From positions 124,001 through 188,000 of the forward strand of contig JAIXMP010000005.1 in NCBI GenBank assembly GCA_025677815.1: a stretch of DNA of 64,000 bases. Direction: 5' to 3'. Both the position numbers and the translations under genes were made by a program. Below the pieces are notes generated by a model. That model did no database searches. It was not told where the DNA came from and saw only the letters and a list, made by a program, of their open reading frames with translations. This DNA is from Phascolomyces articulosus. Taxonomy: Eukaryota > Mucoromycota > Mucoromycetes > Mucorales > Lichtheimiaceae. Each line of letters opens with the position of its first letter. Position 1 is the stretch's first letter. Shown here piece after piece: positions 36,605-48,170 of this stretch.

Positions 36605-36624
36605 GTCGTGAGAAAACTCTATCG
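36605..36624. promoter_or_regulatory. 20-bp element shared by all three transporter promoters (copy B)
   Basis: Same GTCGTGAGAAAACTNNATCG match, 909 bp upstream of the copy B start. Confidence 0.6.
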
Positions 36625-36789
36625 GTTGAAATTTGTATTCAAACATTTTACAGATCTTATCTTTTTCTGTAATATTTGGAGTAAAAATGTGACAAAAAAA
36701 TAGACTGACCAAAAAGCACGAAAAAGATATTATGATTCTGCAAGTAAATAAGGATTCATTTGGTGACCAATTAAGGTTGAACAAATAAA

Positions 36790-39020
36790 TTACTCACACC
36801 CAATTTATGGTTAAAGCTAGGATGGATATTTCTGCTGAGTTTTTAGTTCATATATTGTACAATTAAAAATGGATGTGATTAAAAATGTTAACACTTTTCA
36901 CTTTTTTTGTACGTACAAGCAAAGATGATAAAATGGTGAGATATAAACGATGATAAGTAAACATTGATATTAAATAACCTTATGTTTATATCATAATTGA
37001 TGTTAATGTGGACTGATATGTATTATATATGCGGATATTAGTAATTGAATTAGTTTATGATATATTGTATTCGTCGAAAAGAATCAATAGAATAATAATT
37101 CCTCTTTACTTAATTGCTTCGATAGACATTACATATCAATCATACGATTATCATCAATCATTCAATATCATCAACTATCCATTACTACTTGTCTTCTATT
37201 ATTATCTCTTTTTTCTTCCTATTATTATTATTTTACCACGCCAGTTCAAAATAATAATAATAAATCTCACTGTTTTTCTGCATGTTCTAACCATGATAAT
37301 ATTCCTTGTTCCCACGAAAAGTATGACTTTTCCTATCTTGGTATGTTTTTACCACGGGCATTATACTCACTTTCAGGCCTTTGTTATCTTTTGATTTTTT
37401 TTCTTTTCTTTTTTTTTTTTTTTTACCAAATATCTCTGCTTGTTTAAATGAGCTGCTTTGTCAAACATTCAGTGATCCGGGTAAGATACACAAGGATTAC
37501 CAAATATGGATACTTGGAGCACATGACACAAGTTGAGAAAAAGAGTTCCATTATCGTACCACAAACATCATCTCAGTAAATAATAATATATAAAGTAGTA
37601 ATACGTTACATGGAACAGCTTGCTCACGTCATTACGAATCTTCTTCTCACACTCTCTCCTCAAAGTGACAGGGGGTTCATTGGATCCACCAAAACATCAT
37701 AAGTTCTTATTACATAAGTCATCTATCGCACTTGAGTAATTTTAATTGTGTAATAAAAAAAATAAAAAAATAAAAACTTTTCACTGTTTATTTAACCAAA
37801 TAAAAACAATAAACTAAACAAACATATAACTAACTATATCATTTTACTTGTAAACAAGAAGAATTTAGAATGGTGGTGATAAAAAAGAAAATTGACAAAT
37901 TGTTGGGCGAAAAAAATAAATAAAATAGTATCACCATTATAGAGATATCGAAAAATAAGAAGGACTTGGCGTTTTCTAAGAATCTTTGGATTGAACACTA
38001 TTTATAAACTACCAAATATTCCCGTTTTTGTATTAGATGTGAAAAAATAAATGTTTGCAAGGACAAATTTATACTTCATATTACAAAAGCAAAAATACCG
38101 CATATTATTTACATTTTAAATGAATATTGTAACGTTTCCTCTGCATCTTGCACTCTTTTTTTTAAATCTTTCATATTGGCTCATTGCATTATTTTATTAA
38201 CTTATATTATGTCGTCAATCATGTATGTTTATTGCGTCAGTATTTATAATAATATACTGAAAACTACAATACCCAACATATCTTCTTATCTACCTAATGA
38301 TGATCATTGAAAAACTATCATGATAATTTATAATATAGCTAGTTGACTATAATAATGATCAAGTTTAATTTCTTTATTTATTGCAATTCAATTTCATTAT
38401 TATTACCTGATAAAATATAGTAATTTGTAGCATGAAATCCACAAATTACCGGGTTTGCCCGGATTGTGTTGAGATAGTTGACTTTTGTCTTTTTTTTTTT
38501 TTCTTTCGCGTGGATATCTTCCAAAATCAAAAGAGTATTTGGGTGACGTTAATATCCAGTTGCTTGTTAGTTTTTAGGAAATGTGTCGTTTACCTTGACA
38601 ATCTCAATACTTCAGTAGTAAATCTTTTTTATTTAAGGATACCAATAATGGGAATGGGAAAATTGAGAAGCAGAACAATAAGAAAGAGTATCAAGCATTC
38701 TTATATTTAGGTGGAATGACAAGATAAGATGAACGTCTCTGATATACAGGATAAGTGCCACGTTTGTAGCACTTCCCACCACTATATAGCTCAACAGGAT
38801 GATGATGATATTGCTATTTTTTTTTATTTTTTTTTTTTTGAGAACTTCATTTGTTGCGTGACATTTACATTATTCGAAATGAACGAACTGGACAGGATAT
38901 TTACGCATCATATTTAACTCAACCAATTATTACACTTCAATGAAACTATGATATTAGATCACCATACATTTGTTAGTCTGTAATTAAAAAAACCAACTCT
39001 CAATGTTGTGCTTCAAATTC
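36790..39020. other. AT-rich intergenic region, no gene recognised
   Basis: Frames here (for example 37029-37394 and 38432-38710 on plus) are hydrophobic or phenylalanine-rich from AT-rich DNA and show no motif. At 38421-38462 two hairpins follow each other: ATTTGT facing ACAAAT, and CCGGG-TTTG-CCCGG. The second is unusually GC-rich for the region. Confidence 0.4.
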
Positions 39021-39021
39021 A

Positions 39022-40314
39022 TTTAAAAATATAAAAATTGGGAAGTACAAATCCACTTTTTTGTCTCCGCCAATCAAATTTTTTGTTTTCTCAATATAAT
39101 TTTTGGGACATCAATATAATTTTTGGAGTGTCAATATAATTTTTTTTTTTGGATCAATATAAAATATAATCAGGTACTCATGATAAAAAAAAAGTCTATT
39201 AATGCTACAAAATGTTTATTATTATATAAATACAATTATATTCTCTCCATATTAATACACTTACTGAAGTGCTTATGAGAGTGACGAATGTAGCTTCTAC
39301 AGTGTTCGGCAGTAACTACCTTTGCTGTTGCTTCAATGCGAGTCGCCAAAATCTCATTTTTACCAAGCGGTGCCTTGCATACTTCTCTCTTGAACTGCGC
39401 CCAGCACTCCTCAATAGGATTTAAAAATGGAGAATAAGGTGGCAAAAAAAGAGGTGTATGACCATGGTTACGGATTGCCTGAAGAACTTCAGTGGTTTCA
39501 TGAATACCAGCATTATCCATAACGATGATATACATGTTCTGCAAACTAAGATATTTCAGCACAGACGACATCTCACGTATAAACAGTACGAAGTAACTAG
39601 AATATGTACCATGGGGTAGGCCGGATCTTTTACTGACAAGTTTACGTTTTTTTGATCCACTGGTTTTGGAACTTGTTGTGAGAGTGCAATCAGACCATAA
39701 TAGGTCATACACCCAAGTACGCTCAGATTAGTGCCTTGTTGAGTTGGGACCTCGACATCTGCTGACACTCCTTTCTTCGACCAAGCAACGGGGCATACCA
39801 TGCTTTTCTTGAACCCACTCTCATCAACAAAAACACATTTCCTCTTAAATTAATGTTGTTCTCAAGAAGATATTCAACAAATCGACAACGAGCTCCAATA
39901 GTATCTTCAGAATTACGGTCGGCAACCTTTGGTTAGGTGTGAGTGAGAGTAAACGAAAGCTTTTGGATAATATGGCGATAAACAGTTGACTGATTGATCT
40001 TCAAACCCTCGAATGCTTCACAAAGTTCATGTGTAGCATTTTTAACAATACAAGTTGGATGCCCTTCAACATAGCTTTCAATTAACTGTGAATGTTCATC
40101 GGTAAGTTTGAGATTATTTTGTTTTGTTTTTAATTTTGAAACATGCACGTAACCAGGCAACATATTTCCTTCCTCCGTTTTCCATTGTTTATGAAACTTG
40201 TATGCTGCAGCAAGTTCAATAGCGGCTTCTTTGGCAGCATCTTTAAGTTTCCAGTTCCTGTTTTGAATCAAACAAAATAATTATTTGTACTTCCCAATTT
40301 TTCTATTTTTTAAA
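39022..40314 (-). mobile_element. Tc1/mariner-type transposon with terminal inverted repeats (inactive)
   Basis: Terminal inverted repeats of roughly 28-30 bp are visible: the left end (39022-39052) and the reverse complement of the right end (40282-40314) share AAAATTGGGAAGTACAAAT exactly, plus an imperfect outer part. The transposase is on the minus strand. The amino part (40271-39933) has a helix-turn-helix-like region ending INQSTVYRHIIQKLSF. The first catalytic Asp is in CVFVDESGFKKSM (about 39845), the second in IIVMDNAGIHETTE (about 39520), and the Glu in LNPIEECWAQFKREV (about 39415). The second Asp and Glu are 34 residues apart (DD34E). Frameshifts near 39925 and 39720 disable it. 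Confidence 0.85.
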
Positions 40315-40328
40315 CGCAATTCACTGTA

Positions 40329-42105
40329 ATGTCACATTCTCCATTTCTCTACTCTCTTTATATAAATAGTCTACCGACTCTGCTCAGAAGAGGAGGAAAT
40401 GAAATACAACAGCAATTAGCTCCATCAAACGTGCCAGAAAACGAGGATGATGATTTTCAACCAATAATAGCACCACGACAACGACGGCATCGAGGACGAC
40501 GATCAACCGCAGATATAGCTAGCTCACTACCAGTTATTCAATGCCTCTTATATGCCGATGATGTGGTCCTCGTTGGTACAGCAAACAACATCCAGCAACT
40601 ACTTAATCTCTGCCAACAACATAGTTTTGACCTAGGATATAGATGGAACCCAGGGAAATGTGCTATTGTTCAACCAGAAAATACTGAGTATACTTATCAT
40701 CTTTATGATACCCCAATACCGAACCAAACATCATTTATCTACCTTGGTATACCAATCAATAACAAGGGATACCTAGATGCTCAACAGCTAATTTCACACA
40801 ATTCACTATCAGCTATTAACAGCATGCGAATTCTCAGCAACATTGGTCTCAGTCCTTCTGGTTTCTCCCGAATCCTATCAAGCCAACTCTATGTGCAATT
40901 TATAAGGCCAAAACTTGAATATGGCCTGGCTATTCTGACATTCACCAAACCACAATTAGCCAGTATTGAGAAAGCCCAAAACCAATGCATACGTATGATT
41001 TATGGTGCTCATTCTAAATCTGAAACTAAAATCATGCGTCATCTCACCAAACTCCCAAGTATGTCCGAACGAATAGCAACGCTACAAGTTAAATATGTTT
41101 ACCGAGCTCAGTTTTTAGCAGACGATGCACTTTTCACACAACTGCGTCCAGGACTTGAAGCACAGAAAAGCAGCTACTGAAGTAAACTCTGCAATAAATC
41201 GCCCATTGTAAAAATCCTCCCGCAACCGAACTGTGACAACTCTAACACGGAACTTAAAACAACTATTCGCCAATTCTTATCAGACTCACTTGACAAAACC
41301 CGATCCTCATCAACCCGTGCAAAACTTTTATCTTGCTGCCTCCCGAAATTGGGTGTCGATCCTATAATGTGGGTTCCAATGACAAATAAAGAAAGAAGCC
41401 GCTGTATTAGATGGAGACTTGGATGGCTACCAGGCGGAAGGCTTAAACCATGTTCAAACTGTCCTCTCCAATTGTTCACCAAGAAACATACTATTGTCTG
41501 CTTCCGCATGCATCATAGATTACGAGTACCACAACAAACGTATGATGATCCTCTTTCTTACGTTATTAACAAACTCCCGAAGTCGAAACCAACATCACCA
41601 CGTCGAATACAATACCTTACAGATGTCTGGCCGATTGTATGTAAAATTCTTGCTGAACTTGACGCATATCACCATCCTGGCAGCAATTTACAACAATACT
41701 ATGATGATTCTCCTGGACATGCTTCTGTCAAATGGATCACTCCTCCTCCCTCTGAAGCTGAGTAGGTATACTATTTATACTTCCTTTATAACTACTTTTC
41801 TTTTTTATTTTATTTTATTTTATTTTTCTTCTTTCTTTTCTATTTCCTTTTTCCCCTAGTTTACTTTATTCCTTAGTTAGATACAGCTACATTCTTATGC
41901 CACTTGCTTCCTAAGAACAGATTCTCTATAACTCCCTCATCTCTTGTATGACATATCCTTTTAACCTTTATCTCTTAACTTTTTCCCTGCTTACGAGCGC
42001 AGGGTTTTCATCCACTTTTTTCTCTTACTATCTGTCTCGAACAAAAAAGTCCGACAAGGACGATGTGTTCAACTGAGACTTTAAATAAAAACCAAAAATT
42101 TGAAA
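40329..42105 (+). mobile_element. 5'-truncated LINE (non-LTR retrotransposon), reverse-transcriptase C-terminal part
   Basis: The frame 40329-41765 starts inside the reverse transcriptase (HSPFLYSLYINSLPTLL), contains the catalytic CLLYADDVVLVG (about 40548-40585) and YRWNPGKCAIV, then FIYLGIPINNKGYLDA and the thumb region. It continues through one TGA (41178-41180) in the same frame into VPMTNKERSRCIRWRLGWLP and CSNCPLQLFTKKHTIVCFRMH, a zinc-knuckle-like end. Apart from that single stop it is open, so the copy is young. The 3' untranslated part ends with two stem-loops and an AATAAA. A GTAATGTYACATT sequence flanks it at 40326 and 42107, a likely target-site duplication. Confidence 0.85.
41985..42079 (+). 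ncRNA. Paired stem-loops in the LINE 3' untranslated region (copy 1)
   Basis: Hairpin 1: CCCTGC (41985-41990) pairs with GCAGGG (41999-42004). Hairpin 2: GTCTC-GAACA (42034-42043) pairs with TGTTC and GAGAC (42066-42070, 42075-42079), enclosing GTCC/GGAC (42049-42052, 42058-42061). The same pair lies at 42518-42609, with the same 29-bp spacing between hairpins. Confidence 0.65.
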
Positions 42106-42106
42106 C

Positions 42107-42650
42107 GTAATGTTACATTTATACCAGAAATGTATTAGGACTACTGATACATATCCAGTATGTACCAGATGTCAGCAAGATCCTCAATGCAGCAAACACT
42201 CCGATTTTGCATGATTTTAATCCTACTGACGCCAGTCACATCAGGGACCCAGCTTACACATCACTACCCAAACAAGAAAAAAGTGAAATCGCGATCCGTT
42301 GCCACAGGAACTGTTGCCTTCACACACTTGCCTGGTTAAAAAACCATGCCAAACATACAGTTGCACACTTATTCTGTCACAATGGTTGATTAACACCAAC
42401 TGATGTTAGTAATATCATAAAACCAACCCTGTAACAAATAGCAAAGAAATCTACTAGAGATTTTCAATACTCATTTTCTTCATGTATGATCCCTTTACAA
42501 ATTTCCTTTGACCTTTTCCCTGTACCCCAACAGGGTTTTTCTAAACTCTATGCTTTTTTTATCTGTCTCGAACAAATATGTCCGACCGGACGCTGTGTTC
42601 AATGGAGACGTTAAATAAAACAAAACATTTTCATCGTAATGTCACATTTT
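42107..42650 (+). mobile_element. Second LINE 3' end with short decayed coding remnant
   Basis: This segment ends with the same two stem-loops (CCCTGT/ACAGGG at 42518-42535 and the GTCTC...GAGAC fold at 42565-42609) and AAATAAA, as in the copy just upstream. Its upstream part carries protein-like remnants (YPVCTRCQQDPQCSKHSDF, AIRCHRNCCLHTLAWLKNHA) that do not align obviously with copy 1. GTAATGTCACATT follows its end at 42636. It is either a different LINE subfamily or a shorter element using the same tail. Confidence 0.65.
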
Positions 42651-42986
42651 TGGATATAGATGTCGCTTATATCTAGTAGTAATATTTAGAATGTAGAAAA
42701 AAGCTGTCTAATGAAGACCTTTTTGACCTTTTTAAATAAAGTTTTGATGATACACTATAATAAAAAAAAGATAATCAACTCATCTTCTTATACTTACTGT
42801 TTATTTTTCCTTGTCTTGTAAAGAAAATAATGACAACTGTCATTAAATTTTTAATCCTTACAAGATCTCTTTTTTACACTTTTCTAAGCATCAATGTGAA
42901 TGAGAAACAAATCCAATGGAATCTGGTGGTTTTACTTTATTACATGCTTCACGGATCCTTGTAGTCAAAGTCTCTTGTTGTAAGAA

Positions 42987-43830
42987 TCATTGACGCTTCA
43001 TCTTACTCTTTGCAACCGACCAAAACTCTTCTATAGGATTGAGCTCAGAAGAATATGGAGGAAGATATACACATCGGTATCCACAGTATTCGATATATTT
43101 TGCAATATCAGTGGAAGTGTGTATAGGAGCATTGTCCATTATCAGATAGTGACCCTTCATCTGTGGGTATTTATCCATGTCATCTGAAGTTTCCTTCAAA
43201 AAGCTAATATAATGGCATGTTACAGTTCCAGTGCTTAGAAGTTCAGATCCTTGGCCAGTATTTCTCTTATCAGAGCTGAGTATTCTCACACTAGCTTTGA
43301 TTAATCCTGAGCAGAGATGGCACCCAGCACGGTTGTGGTTTTAACTCTAGTGGTTGCTACTTTTACAATAGCACGAGTACCAATCTTTGATCAACCTCTT
43401 GTATGCTTCATATTTATATGGAATGGAGATTCATCAATAAACATGCAGTTAGTCATGAAATCTACATTTATTTAATCCCATTCTTGAACGTGGTCATAAT
43501 GTTCATTAATCTTTTCTAGACTATTTCTTTCAGTAGAGTGAAATTCTGTCTTTTTCAATGATAAGTTGCATTCTGTTATCATAAATTTATTAACTGTGCT
43601 GTGAGAGACTTTTAGATTCACATATTTATACTGAACTATTAAATAGTCTGTTATTTCCTCAATTACAGCAGAAGGATTATTATCAACAAAGTCAATGATT
43701 GTCTTTTTATATTCCTCATTAAGAATGGGTTTGTGGCACATTCTCTTACAATTAAATATCAAATCAGGATCCTCTTTATAATCTTTCCCCATCTCTGTGC
43801 AGCACAGACGTGTACACATAACTGCTTAGC
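42987..43830 (-). mobile_element. Second Tc1/mariner-like transposase (DD34E), degraded
   Basis: The amino part (43819-43472) reads KPILNEEYKKTIIDFVDNNP and KVSHSTVNKFMITECNLSLKK, a helix-turn-helix arrangement. CMFIDESPFHINMKH (about 43445) holds the first Asp. LIMDNAPIHTSTDIAKYIEY (about 43142) and LNPIEEFWSVAKSKMKRQ (about 43040) hold the second Asp and the Glu, 34 residues apart. The D1 block and the C-terminal block are in different frames, so it is inactive. It belongs to a subfamily different from the element at 39022-40314. Terminal repeats were not found by eye. Its C-terminal region is copied at 50483-50763. Confidence 0.8.
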
Positions 43831-44111
43831 TGCTGCTAAAGCACTCATGCATTTTTCAATCTTCAATTTAAAAATTTTTTTAGCTTTATCTTCCTTTGTA
43901 TATCGCGTATATAAATGTTTTTCAGTATTTTCTCCCATTCTTCCTTCATATTATCCAAATGCTCTATATATTAACATTTGTAGTAGTTGTGGAAGTAGCA
44001 TTTTGTAGATATTCAGTGTGAAGTGAGCCATTCAAGTGCAAACACATTCTGATCTACAATGTAACCCATAGGTCGTAACAACAGCAATAAGTTTTGTCCC
44101 ATTAGTCTTTT

Positions 44112-44550
44112 TTATTTATTGAGATACCGATAGGCAAAATTAAGACGACAATACAAAGAATAATATTTTACATGGTGGTAACTACCTAAATGCTTCCGAA
44201 ATAAGTCTTCTTGTCTTTCGAACTTTTTAAGGAAGCATATAGTGGAGGCAACTACAACGTTAGGCCAAAAGGTGGCAGAATCAAAGACACAACGGCAATG
44301 GGCTTGCCATATAGACAAGGGCTTGCATGAGATACCAAAAATAAGGATGTGTTGTTTTGTCCCATTAGTATATATGACACCAGAGTAAAACAGCTTCCTC
44401 ATTGGTCAAAGCCTTGAACATTTTTATTGGCTCGCAAAGTTTTAGTTGACCCAATTTTGTATTTTCATAGACCATTTCAATATGGCCGATTGAAGCTCGA
44501 AAAAACAATGTACACATATCCAAAAGCTGATACACCACTGATTGTAACAT
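44112..44550 (-). pseudogene. Degraded coding fragment, unknown family
   Basis: Two overlapping minus-strand frames appear to be one protein with a frameshift near 44390: SVVYQLLDMCTLFFRASIGH and FKALTNEEAVLLW, then YTNGTKQHILIFGISCKPLS, FERQEDLFRKHLGSYHHVKY and a stop at 44112. Composition is protein-like. No family was recognised. A perfect 15-bp direct repeat, TTTTGTCCCATTAGT, occurs at 44094 and 44355. Confidence 0.3.
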
Positions 44551-44604
44551 AAATCAGTAACAAAAAGTACTATTATACTCTAATCTGCAATTAATTCGGC
44601 AATA

Positions 44605-44625
44605 CATATATGATTGTGTGTGTGT

Positions 44626-44656
<31 letters not shown>

Positions 44657-46882
44657 GGAAGGAATGTATTTTTTTAACTTTGTAGTAAAGTTTCTGTTTA
44701 GGCTGAGGATTCCAAAAGGGTTACGGTAGAGCAGTTGCTGTATCGGTTTATATTAGCTGCCCGATGGATGCTCGTAAAAGTCTCTGGATGTGTGTCAGCG
44801 ACAGCCTGGAGCATGACGTGACACTCATCAACAGCAATACTACTCTGCCTAACCTTCCAAATACTATGGCAACTTGAAGGTTAAGACGTCCCTAGTGTGC
44901 TAAGCAGCTAGTACCAAGGGTTGACTCATTTACGTGAGCAGTTTGAGAAGTGTGATCGTTATGCGTGATACTTTTCTTACCGCCTTAGCGCACAAGCTGA
45001 TTGCAAGCAACGACAATTTTGAATTTAAAGATAAGTAATATGTATATATATATGTGTGTGTGTGCGTGTGCGTGTGCGTGTGTGCGTGTGTGCGTGAGTG
45101 AGTGAGAGAGAGAGTGAGAGAGAGAGAGAGAGAGGGAAGGAATGTATTTTTTTAACTTTGTAGTAAAGTTTCTGTTTAGGCTGAGGATTCCAAAAGGGTT
45201 ACGGTAGAGCAGTTGCTGTATCGGTTTATATTAGCTGCCCGATGGATGCTCGTAAAAGTCTCTGGATGTGTGTCAGCGACAGCCTGGAGCATGACGTGAC
45301 ACTCATCAACAGCAATACTACTCTGCCTAACCTTCCAAATACTATGGCAACTTGAAGGTTAAGACGTCCCTAGTGTGCTAAGCAGCTAGTACCAAGGGTT
45401 GACTCATTTACGTGAGCAGTTTGAGAAGTGTGATCGTTATGCGTGATACTTTTCTTACCGCCTTAGCGCACAAGCTGATTGCAAGCAACGACAATTTTGA
45501 ATTTAAAGATAAGTAATATGTATATATATATGTGTGTGTGTGCGTGTGCGTGTGCGTGTGTGCGTGTGTGCGTGAGTGAGTGAGAGAGAGAGTGTGAGAG
45601 AGAGAGAGAGAGGGAAGGAATGTATTTTTTTAACTTTGTAGTAAAGTTTCTGTTTAGGCTGAGGATTCCAAAAGGGTTACGGTAGAGCAGTTGCTGTATC
45701 GGTTTATATTAGCTGCCCGATGGATGCTCGTAAAAGTCTCTGGATGTGTGTCAGCGACAGCCTGGAGCATGACGTGACACTCATCAACAGCAATACTACT
45801 CTGCCTAACCTTCCAAATACTATGGCAACTTGAAGGTTAAGACGTCCCTAGTGTGCTAAGCAGCTAGTACCAAGGGTTGACTCATTTACGTGAGCAGTTT
45901 GAGAAGTGTGATCGTTATGCGTGATACTTTTCTTACCGCCTTAGCGCACAAGCTGATTGCAAGCAACGACAATTTTGAATTTAAAGATAAGTAATATGTA
46001 TATATATATGTGTGTGTGTGCGTGTGCGTGTGCGTGTGTGCGTGTGTGCGTGAGTGAGTGAGAGAGAGAGTGAGAGAGAGAGAGAGAGAGGGAAGGAATG
46101 TATTTTTTTAACTTTGTAGTAAAGTTTCTGTTTAGGCTGAGGATTCCAAAAGGGTTACGGTAGAGCAGTTGCTGTATCGGTTTATATTAGCTGCCCGATG
46201 GATGCTCGTAAAAGTCTCTGGATGTGTGTCAGCGACAGCCTGGAGCATGACGTGACACTCATCAACAGCAATACTACTCTGCCTAACCTTCCAAATACTA
46301 TGGCAACTTGAAGGTTAAGACGTCCCTAGTGTGCTAAGCAGCTAGTACCAAGGGTTGACTCATTTACGTGAGCAGTTTGAGAAGTGTGATCGTTATGCGT
46401 GATACTTTTCTTACCGCCTTAGCGCACAAGCTGATTGCAAGCAACGACAATTTTGAATTTAAAGATAAGTAATATGTATATATATATGTGTGTGTGTGCG
46501 TGTGCGTGTGCGTGTGTGCGTGTGTGCGTGAGTGAGTGAGAGAGAGAGTGAGAGAGAGAGAGAGAGAGGGAAGGAATGTATTTTTTTAACTTTGTAGTAA
46601 AGTTTCTGTTTAGGCTGAGGATTCCAAAAGGGTTACGGTAGAGCAGTTGCTGTATCGGTTTATATTAGCTGCCCGATGGATGCTCGTAAAAGTCTCTGGA
46701 TGTGTGTCAGCGACAGCCTGGAGCATGACGTGACACTCATCAACAGCAATACTACTCTGCCTAACCTTCCAAATACTATGGCAACTTGAAGGTTAAGACG
46801 TCCCTAGTGTGCTAAGCAGCTAGTACCAAGGGTTGACTCATTTACGTGAGCAGTTTGAGAAGTGTGATCGTTACGCGTGATA
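44605..46882. repeat. 478-bp tandem satellite array, about 4.7 near-identical units
   Basis: The anchor GGAAGGAATGTATTT recurs at 44657, 45135, 45613, 46091 and 46569, exactly 478 bp apart each time. Each unit has a unique ~370-bp part (starting at the anchor and including AGGCTGAGGATTCC and GCGTGATACTTTTC) and a composite microsatellite of TA, TG, CGTG and GA repeats. The units look identical except in the first microsatellite and single positions in the GA tract. The last unit diverges after GCGTGATA at about 46882. No open frame of useful length exists in it. Confidence 0.95.
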
Positions 46883-47510
46883 TCCATCCATACTTCCGTG
46901 TAGATCCTTGCGCAGACATGGCGTTGAACCTATCTGTTTACTAGATCCCGTTTATATTGCTGAAAAGTACAATATTAAATTAGCGGTTCCCCGAAATCTT
47001 CATGATTGAGCCTGATCACAAGCTTTCCAAGAGTTTGAATTGCTTGATGTAAAACTGATTGTTTGAATATCTGTGTTAGCCCCGCATCCTTTTTACTAGT
47101 GATTTACTAAAGCAATTTCAGACCAACAAGTTGATATTCCATATAAAAATATAAACTTATTCTATTTTTTATTGTTTGTTTTAAAATGAAAACACGAATA
47201 CACTGTCTGTACAACGTATAAATATTTTGTACTTTTTCCATACCCGCTATCTTTTGCAATTTCGGATGAACAAAAGATAGGATTGCACATACAAAGAGCT
47301 TTCCTCTTACGATACCCCCCTTAATAAGATTTAAGACTTGAAAAATTCACCACCGCATTGCAGGAACTTTTAATTTATTGCATCGAAAGTACCACTAAAT
47401 ATTCTATCCTCTGATGAAAAGAATAAGCATTATGTGCCTTTTTTTTGTTTCTTTAGGTTTTAAATAAGTTGGGTGCTATTGATGTACAAAGTGCGCCCTC
47501 CCAAGTATAT

Positions 47511-47548
<38 letters not shown>

Positions 47549-47780
47549 TAAAAACTTTTTATATCATGTAATTTGTGGTAACAAAAGAAAAACAATCGAA
47601 ACATATAATATAATCTATACTGATAGTTGAGTTTGATGAGTATCATACATAAGCAATCAAAGGAAGAACCCACTTGCGGTCGCCATATTTTGAATTACCA
47701 AGGTAATAAGATAGTTTACACACACCAAAAAAATAAGCAATATCTGAACAAGTGTGATACAGTAGGCATTTTTTAGCACA
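46883..47780. other. Intergenic stretch after the satellite
   Basis: No gene was recognised. A (TA)n run lies at about 47516-47542. The first 150 bp after the array are less AT-rich but contain no identifiable feature. Confidence 0.4.
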
Positions 47781-48170
47781 ATTTATAATAAAGGAAGTAT
47801 GTTAAGGTGTACGGGAGTATTACAAATTATAATAAAGAGGTGTTGAAATGTATATGTGGGTTTTACAAATTATGAAGAAAAAAATGTTTGAATGTATTTA
47901 TGTATTTTACAAGATATGGCGAAGAAAAAACGTTTGCCGAATGAATATATGGATGTTACAAGGTATGATAGTGAGATGTTCAAGTGTGTGTGAGAGTCTG
48001 AAAAGTTGTAATAAAGAAGAGATGCTTGGATATATATAAAGGGATTGCATGTTATAATAAGAATGAATGCCCAAAGGGATATGAAGGTGATACAAGTTAT
48101 AGTGAAAAAAAGGCGTTCAAATATATATTTGAATGTTTCAAGCTATATATGTGTTTGAACATACCGTTAT
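47780..48170. repeat. Degenerate ~45-bp minisatellite
   Basis: About eight diverged repeats of 43-49 bp follow one another, each starting with a TTACAA-like word, then a TATAATAAAGA-like word, then TTTGAATGTATAT-like sequence. Starts are near 47810, 47860, 47905, 47955, 47998, 48045 and 48090. Short plus-strand frames through it are by-products of the repeat. Confidence 0.6.

Noticed and set aside
37029..37394. 121-codon plus-strand open frame
   Set aside because: The composition is Ile/Tyr/Phe/Leu from AT-rich DNA with no recognisable domain; likely chance.
38432..38917. Two plus-strand frames with a CPDC motif and poly-Phe
   Set aside because: Poly-T tracts dominate the translation and no family matches.
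44605..46882. Reading the tandem array as 5S rDNA or another RNA gene
   Set aside because: No 5S internal promoter or rRNA-like segment could be recognised in the unit.
44605..46882. CRISPR-like array
   Set aside because: The unit is 478 bp with no short spacers, and the genome is eukaryotic.
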